The translations under genes were made by a program, and so were the position numbers. The notes beneath the pieces are model-generated. The model had not been told where the DNA came from. It did not search any database and saw only the letters and a list, made by a program, of their open reading frames with translations. Shown here in pieces: positions 18,390-26,392 of a stretch of 64,000 bases of DNA (position 1 is the first letter of the stretch; every line of letters begins with the position of its first letter). The stretch is taken from assembly GCA_022841885.1 (NCBI GenBank), contig JALHQP010000004.1, positions 50,119 to 114,118 of the forward strand, given 5' to 3'. The DNA is from Aquincola sp. (lineage in GTDB: Bacteria > Pseudomonadota > Gammaproteobacteria > Burkholderiales > Burkholderiaceae_C).

Positions 18390-19550
18390 GTGCGTGGCTT
18401 GATGCCCGGTCGCGTCGCGACATCGCTGCTCCTTCTCCTGCTGGGGCTGGCGGTCGGCATCGGCGCCGTGGAAGCCGGGCTGCGTGTGGCGCTGAACCCG
18501 TCGGACTTTCTTCAAGCGACCATGATCGACGATGCCGCACTGGGGCATCGCATCGCGCCGGGCACGACCGGGCACGATGCGCTGGGCTATCGCAACAAGG
18601 CGGTTCCCGCCGCCTCCCGTGTGGTCGCCATCGGTGACTCGCACACCTACGGCGTCAGCGCGCCTCGCGAGGGGAGCTGGCCACACCATTTGAGCACTCG
18701 CCTCGGGGAGCCGGTCTACAACCTGGGGCTCGGAGGATTCGGGCCCCTGCAGTATCTGCATCTGGCCAGCACCACGGCGCGCGGGCTGAAGCCCGAGGTC
18801 ATCGTCGTGGGCTTCTACTTCGGCAACGACCTCCTGGATGCCTATCTGACCGCGCATGGTCGGCCGCAGTGGCACGGCTGGCGGCAGTCGTCGGGCGTCG
18901 TGGCCTCCACGCAGGGCGCAGCGAGTTCGCCTCCGCAGCCTGAGAAACGCTTCGGTGCCCTGCGTGACTGGCTGTCGCGCCACAGCATGCTGTATTCGGT
19001 GCTGAGGGCGACGGTGGGTCAACGCTTCGCGGCGAGCGAGCGCGCGCAGCAGGTGGCGCGGGCGACGCCCGACGTGCTTTGGAGCTGGAGCGATCCGGAC
19101 CAGCCGACGACGAAGACCTCGTTCAGGCCACAGGCTCGACTCCAGGCTGTCGATGCCGATTTGCCGCTGGTGGCCGAGGGACTGAAGATCAGTCAGCTGG
19201 CGCTGGCGGCGTTGCGCAATGAAGCCGAGAGCCAGCGTGCGCGCCTGCTCGTGGTGCTGATCCCGACCAAGGAGCGCGCTTATTGCAGCCACCTGCAAGC
19301 CACCGGCAGTCGGCTGCCGGCGCAGCATGAACGGCTGTGTGGCGCCGAAGCGCAGGTCAAAGCGCAATTGATGACCTTCCTCGAGCGCGAGCGCATCGAG
19401 CACGTCGACGCGGCGCCTGCGCTCGAGGCTGGCATCGCGCGCCATCTGCAGCTCTATCCGCCCGACGACGACGGCCACGAGCAGTCCGCAGGCTACGCCG
19501 TCATTGCCGGGGTGGTGGCTGACGCGCTGTCGCGCACGCCGCCGCGATGA
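18390..19550 (+). CDS. SGNH/GDSL-type hydrolase with N-terminal membrane anchor
   Basis: 386 aa from the GTG at 18390 (12 bases after the carbamoyltransferase stop); an ATG four codons later is possible. Residues 8-25 form a leucine-rich signal anchor. 'VVAIGDSHTYG' holds the block I nucleophile Ser84. 'YNLGLGGFGPLQYL' supplies the block II Gly, and 'GFYFGNDLLDA' is the block III Asn. The C-terminal 'DDDGHEQSAGYAVIA' region supplies the Asp-x-x-His pair. Such enzymes remove or move O-acyl groups on periplasmic glycans, like AlgJ/AlgX. It overlaps the next gene by 4 bp. A role in acetylation or deacetylation of the exported polymer is the best guess. Confidence 0.82.
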   Translation: MRGLMPGRVATSLLLLLLGLAVGIGAVEAGLRVALNPSDFLQATMIDDAALGHRIAPGTTGHDALGYRNKAVPAASRVVAIGDSHTYGVSAPREGSWPHHLSTRLGEPVYNLGLGGFGPLQYLHLASTTARGLKPEVIVVGFYFGNDLLDAYLTAHGRPQWHGWRQSSGVVASTQGAASSPPQPEKRFGALRDWLSRHSMLYSVLRATVGQRFAASERAQQVARATPDVLWSWSDPDQPTTKTSFRPQARLQAVDADLPLVAEGLKISQLALAALRNEAESQRARLLVVLIPTKERAYCSHLQATGSRLPAQHERLCGAEAQVKAQLMTFLERERIEHVDAAPALEAGIARHLQLYPPDDDGHEQSAGYAVIAGVVADALSRTPPR

Positions 19551-20671
19551 GTGTGCGCATCGTCGAGTACGCTGCGTCGCACGAGCCGGCGGTGGCGGAA
19601 TTCAATCGTCGCATGGCGCATGGCGGGTCCCCCTGGGGCTTCTACGCCGACGCCGTGCCCGACTGGATCCCGCGCCGCCCCGGGCAGGGCGTCTGGCGCG
19701 AGTACCACCTTGCGGTTGATGACGACGATGGCACCGTGCATGGTGCGTTTGCGCTGAAGCCCCAACCGTGGCGCGTGCGCGGCTCGGAACACACCGTCAC
19801 CGACTGGCAAGGCCCGTTCTCCGAAGGGAGCGTCGATCCGCGCCACGCCACGCTGGGCCTGCGCATGATCCGCGACATGCTCAAGAAGTACCCGCTGCTG
19901 TACAGCTGGGGTCACGGCGGCAACGAGCAGCCGGTGGTGCAGATGCTGCAGAAGATGGGCTGGGTGATGCACCAGACGCCGTTCTGCCTGCTGGTGCTGA
20001 AGCCGTTCCGCTTCCTGCGCCACAACGCACTGTTGCGCTCGTCGCCGGTGCGACGGCTGCTGCTGGACTTCGGCGCCTGGAGCGGCATGGGTGCGGTGTC
20101 GGCGCGCTTGCTGCACGGGACGCTGCGCTGGCGGCACGGCCGGCGCTTCAGCGCGCAGGCGGTCGAAGTGCCGGACTTCGGCGACTGGGCCGACGAGCTC
20201 TGGGCGCGTTGCCGCGACCGCTACACCGCGATCGCCCAGCGCGACGCCACGTCGATGAACGCGCTGCTGCCGGCGCAGGGCTGGCCACCAGGCATCCGGC
20301 TCAAAGTCGAGGGGACAGGCAGGACGATCGGCTGGGTCGTGGTGCTTGACACGGCGATGAAAGACGACCCGCGCTTCGGCGACCTGCGCGTCGGCTCGAT
20401 CGTCGACTGTCTGGCCGACCCGGCGGATGCCGGCGACGTGGTCTTCGCGGCCACGCGCTTCCTGCGCCAGCGTGGCGTCGACATCATCGTGTCCAACCAG
20501 GCGCACCCGGCGTGGGCGCTGGGCTTTGCCCAGAACGGCTACGCCGTGCTGCCGAACAAGCGCATGTTTGCGCCGTCACCCGCGCTGCGGGCCTTGCTGG
20601 AGCCGTTCGAAGAGACAGCCAAGGGGTTGCATCTGACCAACATGGACGGCCACGGCCCGATGGCGCTCTAG
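19547..20671 (+). CDS. GNAT-superfamily-like acyltransferase
   Basis: 374 aa, ATG overlapping the previous stop. The N-terminal half has the outline of a GNAT domain: 'RIVEYAASHEPAVAEFNRRM' start, a strand 'VHGAFALKPQPW', then 'LGLRMIRDMLKKYPLLYSWGHGG' and 'LQKMGWVMH'. The C-terminal half has a second alpha/beta block ('TIGWVVVLDTAM', 'VVFAATRFLRQRGVDIIVS', 'FAQNGYAVLPNKRMF'), so the protein may be a two-domain FemAB-like fold. Proteins of this type are frequent in exopolysaccharide and glycolipid clusters and are thought to N- or O-acylate an amino sugar or aminoacyl group. No classic Q/RxxGxG/A acetyl-CoA loop is evident, so the donor is open. Confidence 0.65.
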   Translation: MSVRIVEYAASHEPAVAEFNRRMAHGGSPWGFYADAVPDWIPRRPGQGVWREYHLAVDDDDGTVHGAFALKPQPWRVRGSEHTVTDWQGPFSEGSVDPRHATLGLRMIRDMLKKYPLLYSWGHGGNEQPVVQMLQKMGWVMHQTPFCLLVLKPFRFLRHNALLRSSPVRRLLLDFGAWSGMGAVSARLLHGTLRWRHGRRFSAQAVEVPDFGDWADELWARCRDRYTAIAQRDATSMNALLPAQGWPPGIRLKVEGTGRTIGWVVVLDTAMKDDPRFGDLRVGSIVDCLADPADAGDVVFAATRFLRQRGVDIIVSNQAHPAWALGFAQNGYAVLPNKRMFAPSPALRALLEPFEETAKGLHLTNMDGHGPMAL

Positions 20672-20816
20672 CCGGCGCCGTGAAATCCGGAGCGTTCGGG
20701 GTCAGGACATGGCCTCGCCGACCCCCTCGGCCCCAGGGGTGGGGACTGTGCCGGACGGCCCCCGCTGGTAGCATCGCCGATCGTCCACCCCCCCTTGTTT
20801 TCCCTGGAGCAGTTGC
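20672..20816 (+). promoter_or_regulatory. 145-bp gap with candidate promoter for the aurF-like operon
   Basis: This is the first sizeable gap after a run of tightly packed genes. It is C/G-rich with short opposing GGGGTC/GACCCC arms near 20700-20727. A TAGCAT at 20769-20774 could be a -10 element placing transcription start ~35 bases before the ATG at 20817, but no matching -35 is seen. GGAG at 20805-20808 is the ribosome binding site. It suggests the diiron oxygenase, carrier and ligase can be transcribed apart from the genes before. Confidence 0.3.
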
Positions 20817-21680
20817 ATGGAAACCTCATCGGATCTGGCTGTCCGGCTGACCCGCGCGTCGCGCAGGATGCAGTGGGACGTCTACAACGCCATCACTTGG
20901 CCCGACCAGCTGGTCGAAGGGGCCTGGTGGATGCCGCCCGAGCTGGTCTCGATCTATGGCACCAGCGCCTGGGATGCCCTGGACGAGACGCAACGCAAGA
21001 GTCTGTCGAAGTACGAGCTCGGCAACTTCTTCAGCCTGGTGCTGCAGGGCGAACGCCCGCTGGTCGCGGGCCTGTCCGACCGGCTGTATGCCCGCAGCAA
21101 CGACAAGAACATCACCCAGTACCTGCACCATTTCCTCGACGAGGAAAACAAGCACATGGTGATGTTCGGCGAGTTCTGCCACCGCTACATCGGCAAGGTG
21201 TACCCGGAGAAGAAGATCTCGCTGCCGCGCGAATACGCCAAGGGCGAGGAAGAGGTCGCCTTCTTCTGCAAGGTGATGGTGGTCGAGGAACTGGGCGACT
21301 ACTACAACACCACGATCGAGAAGGACGAGCGCATCGAGCCGATGGTGCGTGAGGTCAATCGAATCCACCATGTGGACGAGGCGCGCCACCTGGCCTTCGG
21401 CCGCCAGCACCTGGCCGAGGTCTTCGAGCAGCACCGCGCCAAGTGGAGCGACGAGCAACTGACGGGCTTCCGCCAGTGGCTGGTCGACTACCTGAAAGCC
21501 TCCTGGGGCGACTACTACAACCCCACGATGTACCGCGACGCGGGCCTGGACGACGGCTATGAGCTGCGCCAGCTGGCGATGACGCATCCTGCCTGCGCGG
21601 CCCAGCGCCAGCGCGCGTCGGCCAAGCTCGTCAGCTACTTCATCAAGACCGGGCTGCTGGCTGAAGAGCCAGCGCTCTGA
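20817..21680 (+). CDS. AurF-like diiron oxygenase (N-oxygenase family)
   Basis: 287 aa, cytoplasmic, all-helical. The iron-ligand pattern of the AurF/CmlI family is complete: Glu67 ('SKYELGNFF'), Glu110 and His113 ('DEENKHMVMF'), Glu157/158 ('VVEELGDYY'), His184, Glu188 and His191 ('IHHVDEARHLAF'). Characterised members oxidise an arylamine or amine to hydroxylamine or nitro groups, sometimes on a carrier protein. Others in this ferritin-like group hydroxylate carbon. The next two genes are a carrier protein and an adenylate-forming ligase, so the likely substrate is an aminoacyl or acyl group tethered to that carrier. The reaction (N-oxygenation or C-hydroxylation) cannot be settled from sequence. 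Confidence 0.87.
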   Translation: METSSDLAVRLTRASRRMQWDVYNAITWPDQLVEGAWWMPPELVSIYGTSAWDALDETQRKSLSKYELGNFFSLVLQGERPLVAGLSDRLYARSNDKNITQYLHHFLDEENKHMVMFGEFCHRYIGKVYPEKKISLPREYAKGEEEVAFFCKVMVVEELGDYYNTTIEKDERIEPMVREVNRIHHVDEARHLAFGRQHLAEVFEQHRAKWSDEQLTGFRQWLVDYLKASWGDYYNPTMYRDAGLDDGYELRQLAMTHPACAAQRQRASAKLVSYFIKTGLLAEEPAL

Positions 21681-21697
21681 GGCGCCGCACGATTCCC

Positions 21698-21949
21698 ATG
21701 CAAGAAAGCGACGTCCGGCACAAGCTGCGCGACTGGATCCTGAAGCACGCCAAGACGCCGCCCGGCAAGGACTTCTCCGACCAGACCGCGCTGCTGGAAC
21801 AGGGCATCCTGTCGTCGCTGGACATCGTCGAGTTCGTGCTCTTCATCGAGAGCCTGCGCGGCGAGGACGTGGACGTCGAGGACATCGAGCCCGCAGTCTT
21901 CACGAGCATCGATTCGCTGTACGAGGCGTTCTTCGCCGCCACGGCATAA
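21698..21949 (+). CDS. Acyl/peptidyl carrier protein
   Basis: 83 aa, typical four-helix carrier. The phosphopantetheine site is Ser40 in 'QGILSSLDIVEF', where the usual Asp-Ser-Leu is Ser-Ser-Leu. Acidic helix II/III sequence ('EDVDVEDIEPAVFTS') is normal for docking to partner enzymes. It lies 17 bp after the AurF-like gene and ~100 bp before the adenylate-forming ligase, making a ligase-carrier-oxygenase trio. An Sfp-type phosphopantetheinyl transferase 4.4 kb downstream can activate it. Confidence 0.9.
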   Translation: MQESDVRHKLRDWILKHAKTPPGKDFSDQTALLEQGILSSLDIVEFVLFIESLRGEDVDVEDIEPAVFTSIDSLYEAFFAATA

Positions 21950-21957
21950 CGTGAAAC

Positions 21958-22028
21958 CCCCACGCTCGCTGGCGCTCGCTGCCCCCCGATGGGGCCGCCC
22001 GCCGACGGACCGGCAAAGCCGGATCCGT
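21958..22028. repeat. Intergenic C-rich element with strong hairpin
   Basis: The stretch begins with a run of C and 'GCTCGCTGGCGCTCGCTGCCCCCCGATGGGGCCG'-type sequence (21961-21996), which resembles short interspersed elements I know from intergenic regions of Comamonadaceae and relatives. Its second half forms a stem of 10 pairs with one bulged T (22005-22014 with 22018-22028, loop AAA). It separates the carrier gene from the ligase gene. It may be a mobile intergenic repeat or an mRNA-stabilising hairpin; no other full copy is in the window. Confidence 0.45.
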
Positions 22029-22048
22029 GGTGGAAAGCTCGGCTCGAC

Positions 22049-23662
22049 ATGAACACCCAACGCCGCAGCGTCCGCACCGGTTTCCTGCGCTCGGTCGAGC
22101 TCCATCCCGAGCGCCCGGCACTCGAACTCGATGGCCGGGTGCTGAGCTACCGCCAGCTGCGTGACCTGGCCGCGGCGTTGGCGGCGACGCTGGATGCGAC
22201 CCCTTCGGCCGGCGAGCCGCCGTTGACCGCGGTATTCGGCCACCGTTCGATCACGGCCTATGCCGGCGTGCTCGGTGCGCTGCTGCGCGGCCATGGCTAC
22301 GTGCCCTTGAACCCGGCCTTTCCGACCGACCGCACACGCGCGATGCTGCAGCGCTCGGGCTGCCGCAGCCTCATCGTCGACCACCACGGCGCGCGCCAGC
22401 TCGAGGAGGTGCTCGACGGGGTCGACGACCCACTGCTGCTGCTGCTGCCCGAGCACGACGAGGTGGCCAGCTTCGCCGCGCGCTGGCCGGCGCACCGCTT
22501 CCTGTCGCGCGCCGACCTCGTCGATGCATCGCGCTGGGTCCAGCGCGAGGTGGATCCGAACGGCATCGCCTATCTGCTCTTCACCTCGGGCAGCACCGGC
22601 CAGCCCAAGGGCGTGATGGTCGCGCACCGCAACGTCACGCACTTCGTCGACGCGATGGTCGAGCGCTACGGCATCACCGAGCAGGACCGCTTCTCGCAGA
22701 CCTTCGACCTCACCTTCGACCTCTCGGCCTTCGACATGTTCGTCTGCTGGGAGCGTGGCGCCTGCCTGTGCGCGCCGACGCAGAGCCAGAAGATGCTGCC
22801 CGGCAAGTACGTCAACGACTGCCGGCTGACGGTCTGGTTCTCGGTGCCCTCGACCGCGGTGCTGATGAGCCGGCTGCGCATCCTCAAGCCCGGCAAGTTC
22901 CCGGGCCTGCGCTGGAGCCTGTTCTGCGGCGAGGCGCTGCCGGTCGAGGTGATCCAGCGCTTTGCCGAAGCGGCGCCGAACTCGGTGTGCGAGAACCTCT
23001 ACGGCCCGACCGAGCTGACGATCGCCTGCACGCTCTACCGGTGGGATGCCGATCGCTCGCCGTCCGAGAGCGAGCTGGGCGTGGTGCCGATCGGCCAAGC
23101 GTACCCCGGCATGAAGGTGCTGGTGACCGACGAGCAGCAGCGCGAAGTGGCCGTCGGCGAGTCCGGCGAGCTGCTGATGACCGGTCCGCAGCTGACGCTC
23201 GGCTACTTCAAGGACGCCGAGAAGACCGCCGCAGCCTTCGTTCGGCCCCCGGGGCGCGACGAGGTCTACTACCGCACGGGCGACCGAGTGCGCCGCCCGG
23301 CAGCCGGCCAGCCACTCGTCTACCTGGGCCGCGTCGACAACCAGATCAAGATCCAGGGCTACCGTGTCGAACTCGGGGAGATCGAGGCCGTGCTGCGCCA
23401 GGAGGCGGGCGTCGAGGTGGCGATCGCCGTCGGTTGGCCCGTCACCGCCAGCGGCGCCGACGGCGTGGTTGGATTTCTCGGCACCGACCGTGCCGACACC
23501 GCTGCGATCCGCGAGCACGTCATCGCGCGCCTGCCGCCCTACATGCACCCGAGTGCGCTGCACCTGGTGAGCGACTGGCCGCTCAATGCGAACGGCAAGG
23601 TCGATCGCAAGGCGCTGCTGGCCTCGCTGTCGGCCGCGGCCCGGGACAAGGTGGTGTCGTGA
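22049..23662 (+). CDS. Stand-alone adenylation enzyme (amino acid/acyl:carrier ligase, DltA-like)
   Basis: 537 aa from the ATG at 22049; an in-frame ATG at 21989 lies inside the repeat element and would add 20 unrelated residues. ANL-superfamily motifs are complete: A3 'LLFTSGSTGQPKG', A4 'FDLSAFDMF', A5 'NLYGPTELTIACT', A7/A8 'YRTGDR...GRVDNQIKIQGYRVELGEIE' and the catalytic Lys in 'NANGKVDRKALL'. There is no carrier or condensation domain, so it must load a separate carrier, almost surely the 83-aa protein just upstream. The A4 'FDLS' form recalls D-alanine:carrier ligase DltA, but the pocket code gave no clear substrate. It is followed by an overlapping GTG start. Confidence 0.88.
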   Translation: MNTQRRSVRTGFLRSVELHPERPALELDGRVLSYRQLRDLAAALAATLDATPSAGEPPLTAVFGHRSITAYAGVLGALLRGHGYVPLNPAFPTDRTRAMLQRSGCRSLIVDHHGARQLEEVLDGVDDPLLLLLPEHDEVASFAARWPAHRFLSRADLVDASRWVQREVDPNGIAYLLFTSGSTGQPKGVMVAHRNVTHFVDAMVERYGITEQDRFSQTFDLTFDLSAFDMFVCWERGACLCAPTQSQKMLPGKYVNDCRLTVWFSVPSTAVLMSRLRILKPGKFPGLRWSLFCGEALPVEVIQRFAEAAPNSVCENLYGPTELTIACTLYRWDADRSPSESELGVVPIGQAYPGMKVLVTDEQQREVAVGESGELLMTGPQLTLGYFKDAEKTAAAFVRPPGRDEVYYRTGDRVRRPAAGQPLVYLGRVDNQIKIQGYRVELGEIEAVLRQEAGVEVAIAVGWPVTASGADGVVGFLGTDRADTAAIREHVIARLPPYMHPSALHLVSDWPLNANGKVDRKALLASLSAAARDKVVS

Positions 23663-24525
23663 GCGGTGACACCGCGCGTGGTGACCTGATGCCGCTGCCG
23701 GCCGCCCCTGCACGTTGCGCGGCGGCGCCGCGCGCGGCACACCCGGACACGCTGTCCGTGCTCGGTGTGCCGGTGAGCGACCTGTCGATGGACGAGGCGA
23801 TCGCGTACCTCGAGCAGATCCTCGTGCGCAAGCCGCGGTCGGCGTCGCATGCGGTGTTCTTCGTCAACGCGCACACGCTGAACCTCGCCTGCGAGGACCC
23901 ATCGTTCCGCGAGGTGCTGCGCGGCGCCCACCGCGTATTCGGCGACGGGACCGGCGTGCGCTGGGCCGTGCGCGGACTGCACGGCCACCGCCTCCAGGAC
24001 AACGTCAACGGCACCGATGTCGTGCCGCGGCTGTTCTCGCGCCTGGCCGGGCACGGCCTGTCCTACTTCCTGCTCGGCAACACGGCCGAGCGCATCGAGC
24101 GCGCGGCTGCGCATGCGCGGCAGGCCTTCCCCGGCTGGCGCCAGGCCGGCTTCCATCACGGCTACCTGGGCGAACCCGGCAGTGCGGCACATGCCGAGGC
24201 CGTGGCGAAGATCAATGCCTCGGGGGCCGACCTGTTGCTGGTGGGCATGGGCAATCCGACGCAGGAGCAGTGGATCGCGCGCCACCTGCCGCAACTCGAG
24301 GTGCCGCTGTGCATGGGCACGGGCGGCTTGTTCGACTACTGGGTGGGTGATCTCGTGCGCGCGCCGGGCTGGGTGCGCCGCGTCGGCTTCGAGTGGCTGC
24401 ACCTGGTGATGCGCCAACCGCACAAGTCCCGGCGCTACTTCCTTGGCAACCCGCTGTTTCTCGCGCGCGTGGCGCGTAACCGCTGGCAAGGGGCGGATCG
24501 AGCCGAGCCGGGAGCGAGCCGATGA
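23659..24525 (+). CDS. WecG/TagA/CpsF-family glycosyltransferase
   Basis: 288 aa from the GTG at 23659, which overlaps the ligase stop and follows AAGGTGG at good spacing; the ATG at 23689 is an alternative. GT26 motifs are seen: 'FVNAHTLNLA', 'VFGDGTGVRWA', 'FLLGNTAERIERAAA', 'LLVGMGNPTQEQWI' and the C-terminal 'MGTGGLFDYWVG...APGWVRRVGFEWLHL'. The family transfers an N-acetylhexosamine (ManNAc or ManNAcA) to an undecaprenyl-diphosphate-linked sugar on the cytoplasmic face of the membrane. It thus acts early in building a lipid-linked repeat unit. Sugar specificity here is unknown. Confidence 0.93.
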   Translation: MSGDTARGDLMPLPAAPARCAAAPRAAHPDTLSVLGVPVSDLSMDEAIAYLEQILVRKPRSASHAVFFVNAHTLNLACEDPSFREVLRGAHRVFGDGTGVRWAVRGLHGHRLQDNVNGTDVVPRLFSRLAGHGLSYFLLGNTAERIERAAAHARQAFPGWRQAGFHHGYLGEPGSAAHAEAVAKINASGADLLLVGMGNPTQEQWIARHLPQLEVPLCMGTGGLFDYWVGDLVRAPGWVRRVGFEWLHLVMRQPHKSRRYFLGNPLFLARVARNRWQGADRAEPGASR

Positions 24526-25379
24526 GCGTCTCGCTGCTGCGCTGGGTGGTCAAGAAGACGGCGCGCCGCGCGATGGTGGCGGCCAGCGTGGTGTCGGGTT
24601 CGCTCGGCCTGCGGCGCCTGTTCGGACGGGTACCGGTGGTGCGCGTGCTGACCTACCACCGCTTCGGCGATGCGCACCGCGACCCCTGGTGCGTCGACGC
24701 CGCGAGCTTCGAGGCGCAGATGCGCTGGCTCGCCGAACGCCGGCTGGCCGTGTCGCTCGACGACATCGAGCGTTTCGTGCGCGGCGAGCAGGACCTGCCG
24801 CATGGTGCCGTGCTGGTGACCATGGACGACGGCTTCTCGAGCGTGCTGCACATCGCCGCGCCGATCATGCAGCGCCATGGCATTGCGTCGGTGGCCTACG
24901 TGACCACCGGCTTCGTCGGTACGGTCAGCGCGTCGGGCGAGCGCTACCTCAGCTGGGACGAGGTGGCGCGCCTGCCGGCGGCGGGGGTCACGGTCGGCTC
25001 GCACGCGCACACGCACCGTTCGATGGCCCAGCTGCCGCCGTCCGACGCGTTCGACGAGGCCGTGCGTTCCAGGCAACTGCTCGAGCAGCACACCGGGCGT
25101 CCGGTGCGGTCGTTTGCCTACCCCTTCGGCATGCGGCCCGACGAGAGCGCGGCCACCGCCCGCATGCTGTCGGGTGCCGGCTACAGCACGGTGTTCATCG
25201 CCCAGCACGGCGCGCTGCAGCGCGGCGCCGACCTCGCGCGCCTGCCGCGCGTCAAGGTCGAGGGTGGCGACCCGATGTGGCTGTTCAAGTGGTTGTGCCG
25301 TGGCGGCATGGACGGCTGGAAGCTGTTCGACGACACGCTGTGGAAGTTGCAGAAGCCGGCGCTGTCCGAACAGCGCTGA
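24522..25379 (+). CDS. Polysaccharide deacetylase (NodB/CE4)
   Basis: 285 aa, ATG overlapping the previous stop. The NodB homology domain shows motif 1 'VTMDDGFSS' (Asp102, Asp103) and motif 2 'GSHAHTHRSM' (His161, His165), the metal-binding His-Asp set of carbohydrate esterase family 4. It also has 'FAYPFGMRPDE', typical of motif 3. The N-terminus is a basic amphipathic stretch without a clear signal peptide, so it may act on a lipid-linked or nucleotide-linked sugar inside the cell. Removal of an N-acetyl group would free an amine on the glycan, which could then receive an aminoacyl or acyl group from the carrier-based systems of this locus (inference). Confidence 0.9.
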   Translation: MSVSLLRWVVKKTARRAMVAASVVSGSLGLRRLFGRVPVVRVLTYHRFGDAHRDPWCVDAASFEAQMRWLAERRLAVSLDDIERFVRGEQDLPHGAVLVTMDDGFSSVLHIAAPIMQRHGIASVAYVTTGFVGTVSASGERYLSWDEVARLPAAGVTVGSHAHTHRSMAQLPPSDAFDEAVRSRQLLEQHTGRPVRSFAYPFGMRPDESAATARMLSGAGYSTVFIAQHGALQRGADLARLPRVKVEGGDPMWLFKWLCRGGMDGWKLFDDTLWKLQKPALSEQR

Positions 25380-25386
25380 GGCCGCG

Positions 25387-26373
25387 ATGAGCGAACGCCT
25401 GCACGATGTCGCGGTGGTCGCGATTGGCCGCAACGAGGGCGACCGCCTGAAGGCCTGCCTGCGCTCGGTGGTGGACGCCGCGGCCCTGGTGGTCTACGTC
25501 GACTCCGGCTCCACCGACGACTCGGTCGCATTCGCGCGCTCGCTCGGTGTCGACGTGATCCAGATCGACATGAGCGTGCCCTTCACCGCCGCGCGCGCGC
25601 GCAACGCCGGCTGGCGCCGCGTCCGGGAGCTGGCGTCGGCGATCGATCTGGTGCAGTTCGTCGATGGCGACTGCGCGGTGGCGGAAGGCTGGCTCGGGGC
25701 AGCAGCGACGTTCATGGCCCAGCGTCCGGACGTGGCCTCCGTGTGCGGGCGGCGCCGCGAACGCTTTCCCGAGCGGTCCGTCTTCAACCAGTTGTGCGAC
25801 ATCGAGTGGGATGCCCCTCCCGGCGAGACCAAGGCCTGCGGCGGCGACGTCATGACGCGGCTCGTCGCACTCGAAGCGGTGGGTGGTTATCGCGACGCGA
25901 GCATCGCCGGCGAGGAGCCCGAGTTGTGCGTGCGTCTGCGCGCGGCCGGCTGGAAGATCTGGCGCCTGGGCGCCGAGATGACCGCGCATGACGCGGCGAT
26001 GACGCGCCTGTCGCAATGGTGGAAGCGCAGCATGCGTACCGGCTACACCTATGCCGAAGGCGCGCGCCTGCACGGCGCGCCGCCCGAGCGCCACAAGGTG
26101 CGCGAGTCGCGCCGAGCGTGGCTGTGGGGCCTGTGCGTGCCGGTCGGCCTGCTGCTCGGTGCTACTTTGTTCGGGCCGTGGGTGCTGTGGGGCCTGCTGA
26201 TCTACCCACTGCAGATGTTGCGCCTGTACCTCGGGGCGCCGCATCCGCCGCGCCTGCGCGCCTGGTGGGCCTTCTTCACGGTGACCGGCAAGTTCGCCGA
26301 GGCCGTCGGGCAGTGCAAGTACCTTGCGCTGCACTGGTCGGGGCGCCGTGCGCACCTGATCGAGTACAAGTAG
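25387..26373 (+). CDS. Family 2 glycosyltransferase with C-terminal membrane segments
   Basis: 328 aa from the ATG at 25387. The N-terminal GT-A domain has 'VAIGRNEGDRLKACLRS', 'VYVDSGSTDDSV', 'FVDGDCAVAEGWL' (the DxD-like metal site) and 'GEEPELCVRLRAAGWKIW'. Two hydrophobic segments follow at about 245-290 ('LWGLCVPVGLLLGATLFGPW', 'LLIYPLQMLRLYL'). Similar ExoA/ExoM-like enzymes elongate exopolysaccharide repeat units. It sits between the deacetylase and the phosphopantetheinyl transferase in the same operon. Confidence 0.88.
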   Translation: MSERLHDVAVVAIGRNEGDRLKACLRSVVDAAALVVYVDSGSTDDSVAFARSLGVDVIQIDMSVPFTAARARNAGWRRVRELASAIDLVQFVDGDCAVAEGWLGAAATFMAQRPDVASVCGRRRERFPERSVFNQLCDIEWDAPPGETKACGGDVMTRLVALEAVGGYRDASIAGEEPELCVRLRAAGWKIWRLGAEMTAHDAAMTRLSQWWKRSMRTGYTYAEGARLHGAPPERHKVRESRRAWLWGLCVPVGLLLGATLFGPWVLWGLLIYPLQMLRLYLGAPHPPRLRAWWAFFTVTGKFAEAVGQCKYLALHWSGRRAHLIEYK

Positions 26374-26392
26374 CGTTCGGCTTGAGCACCGC

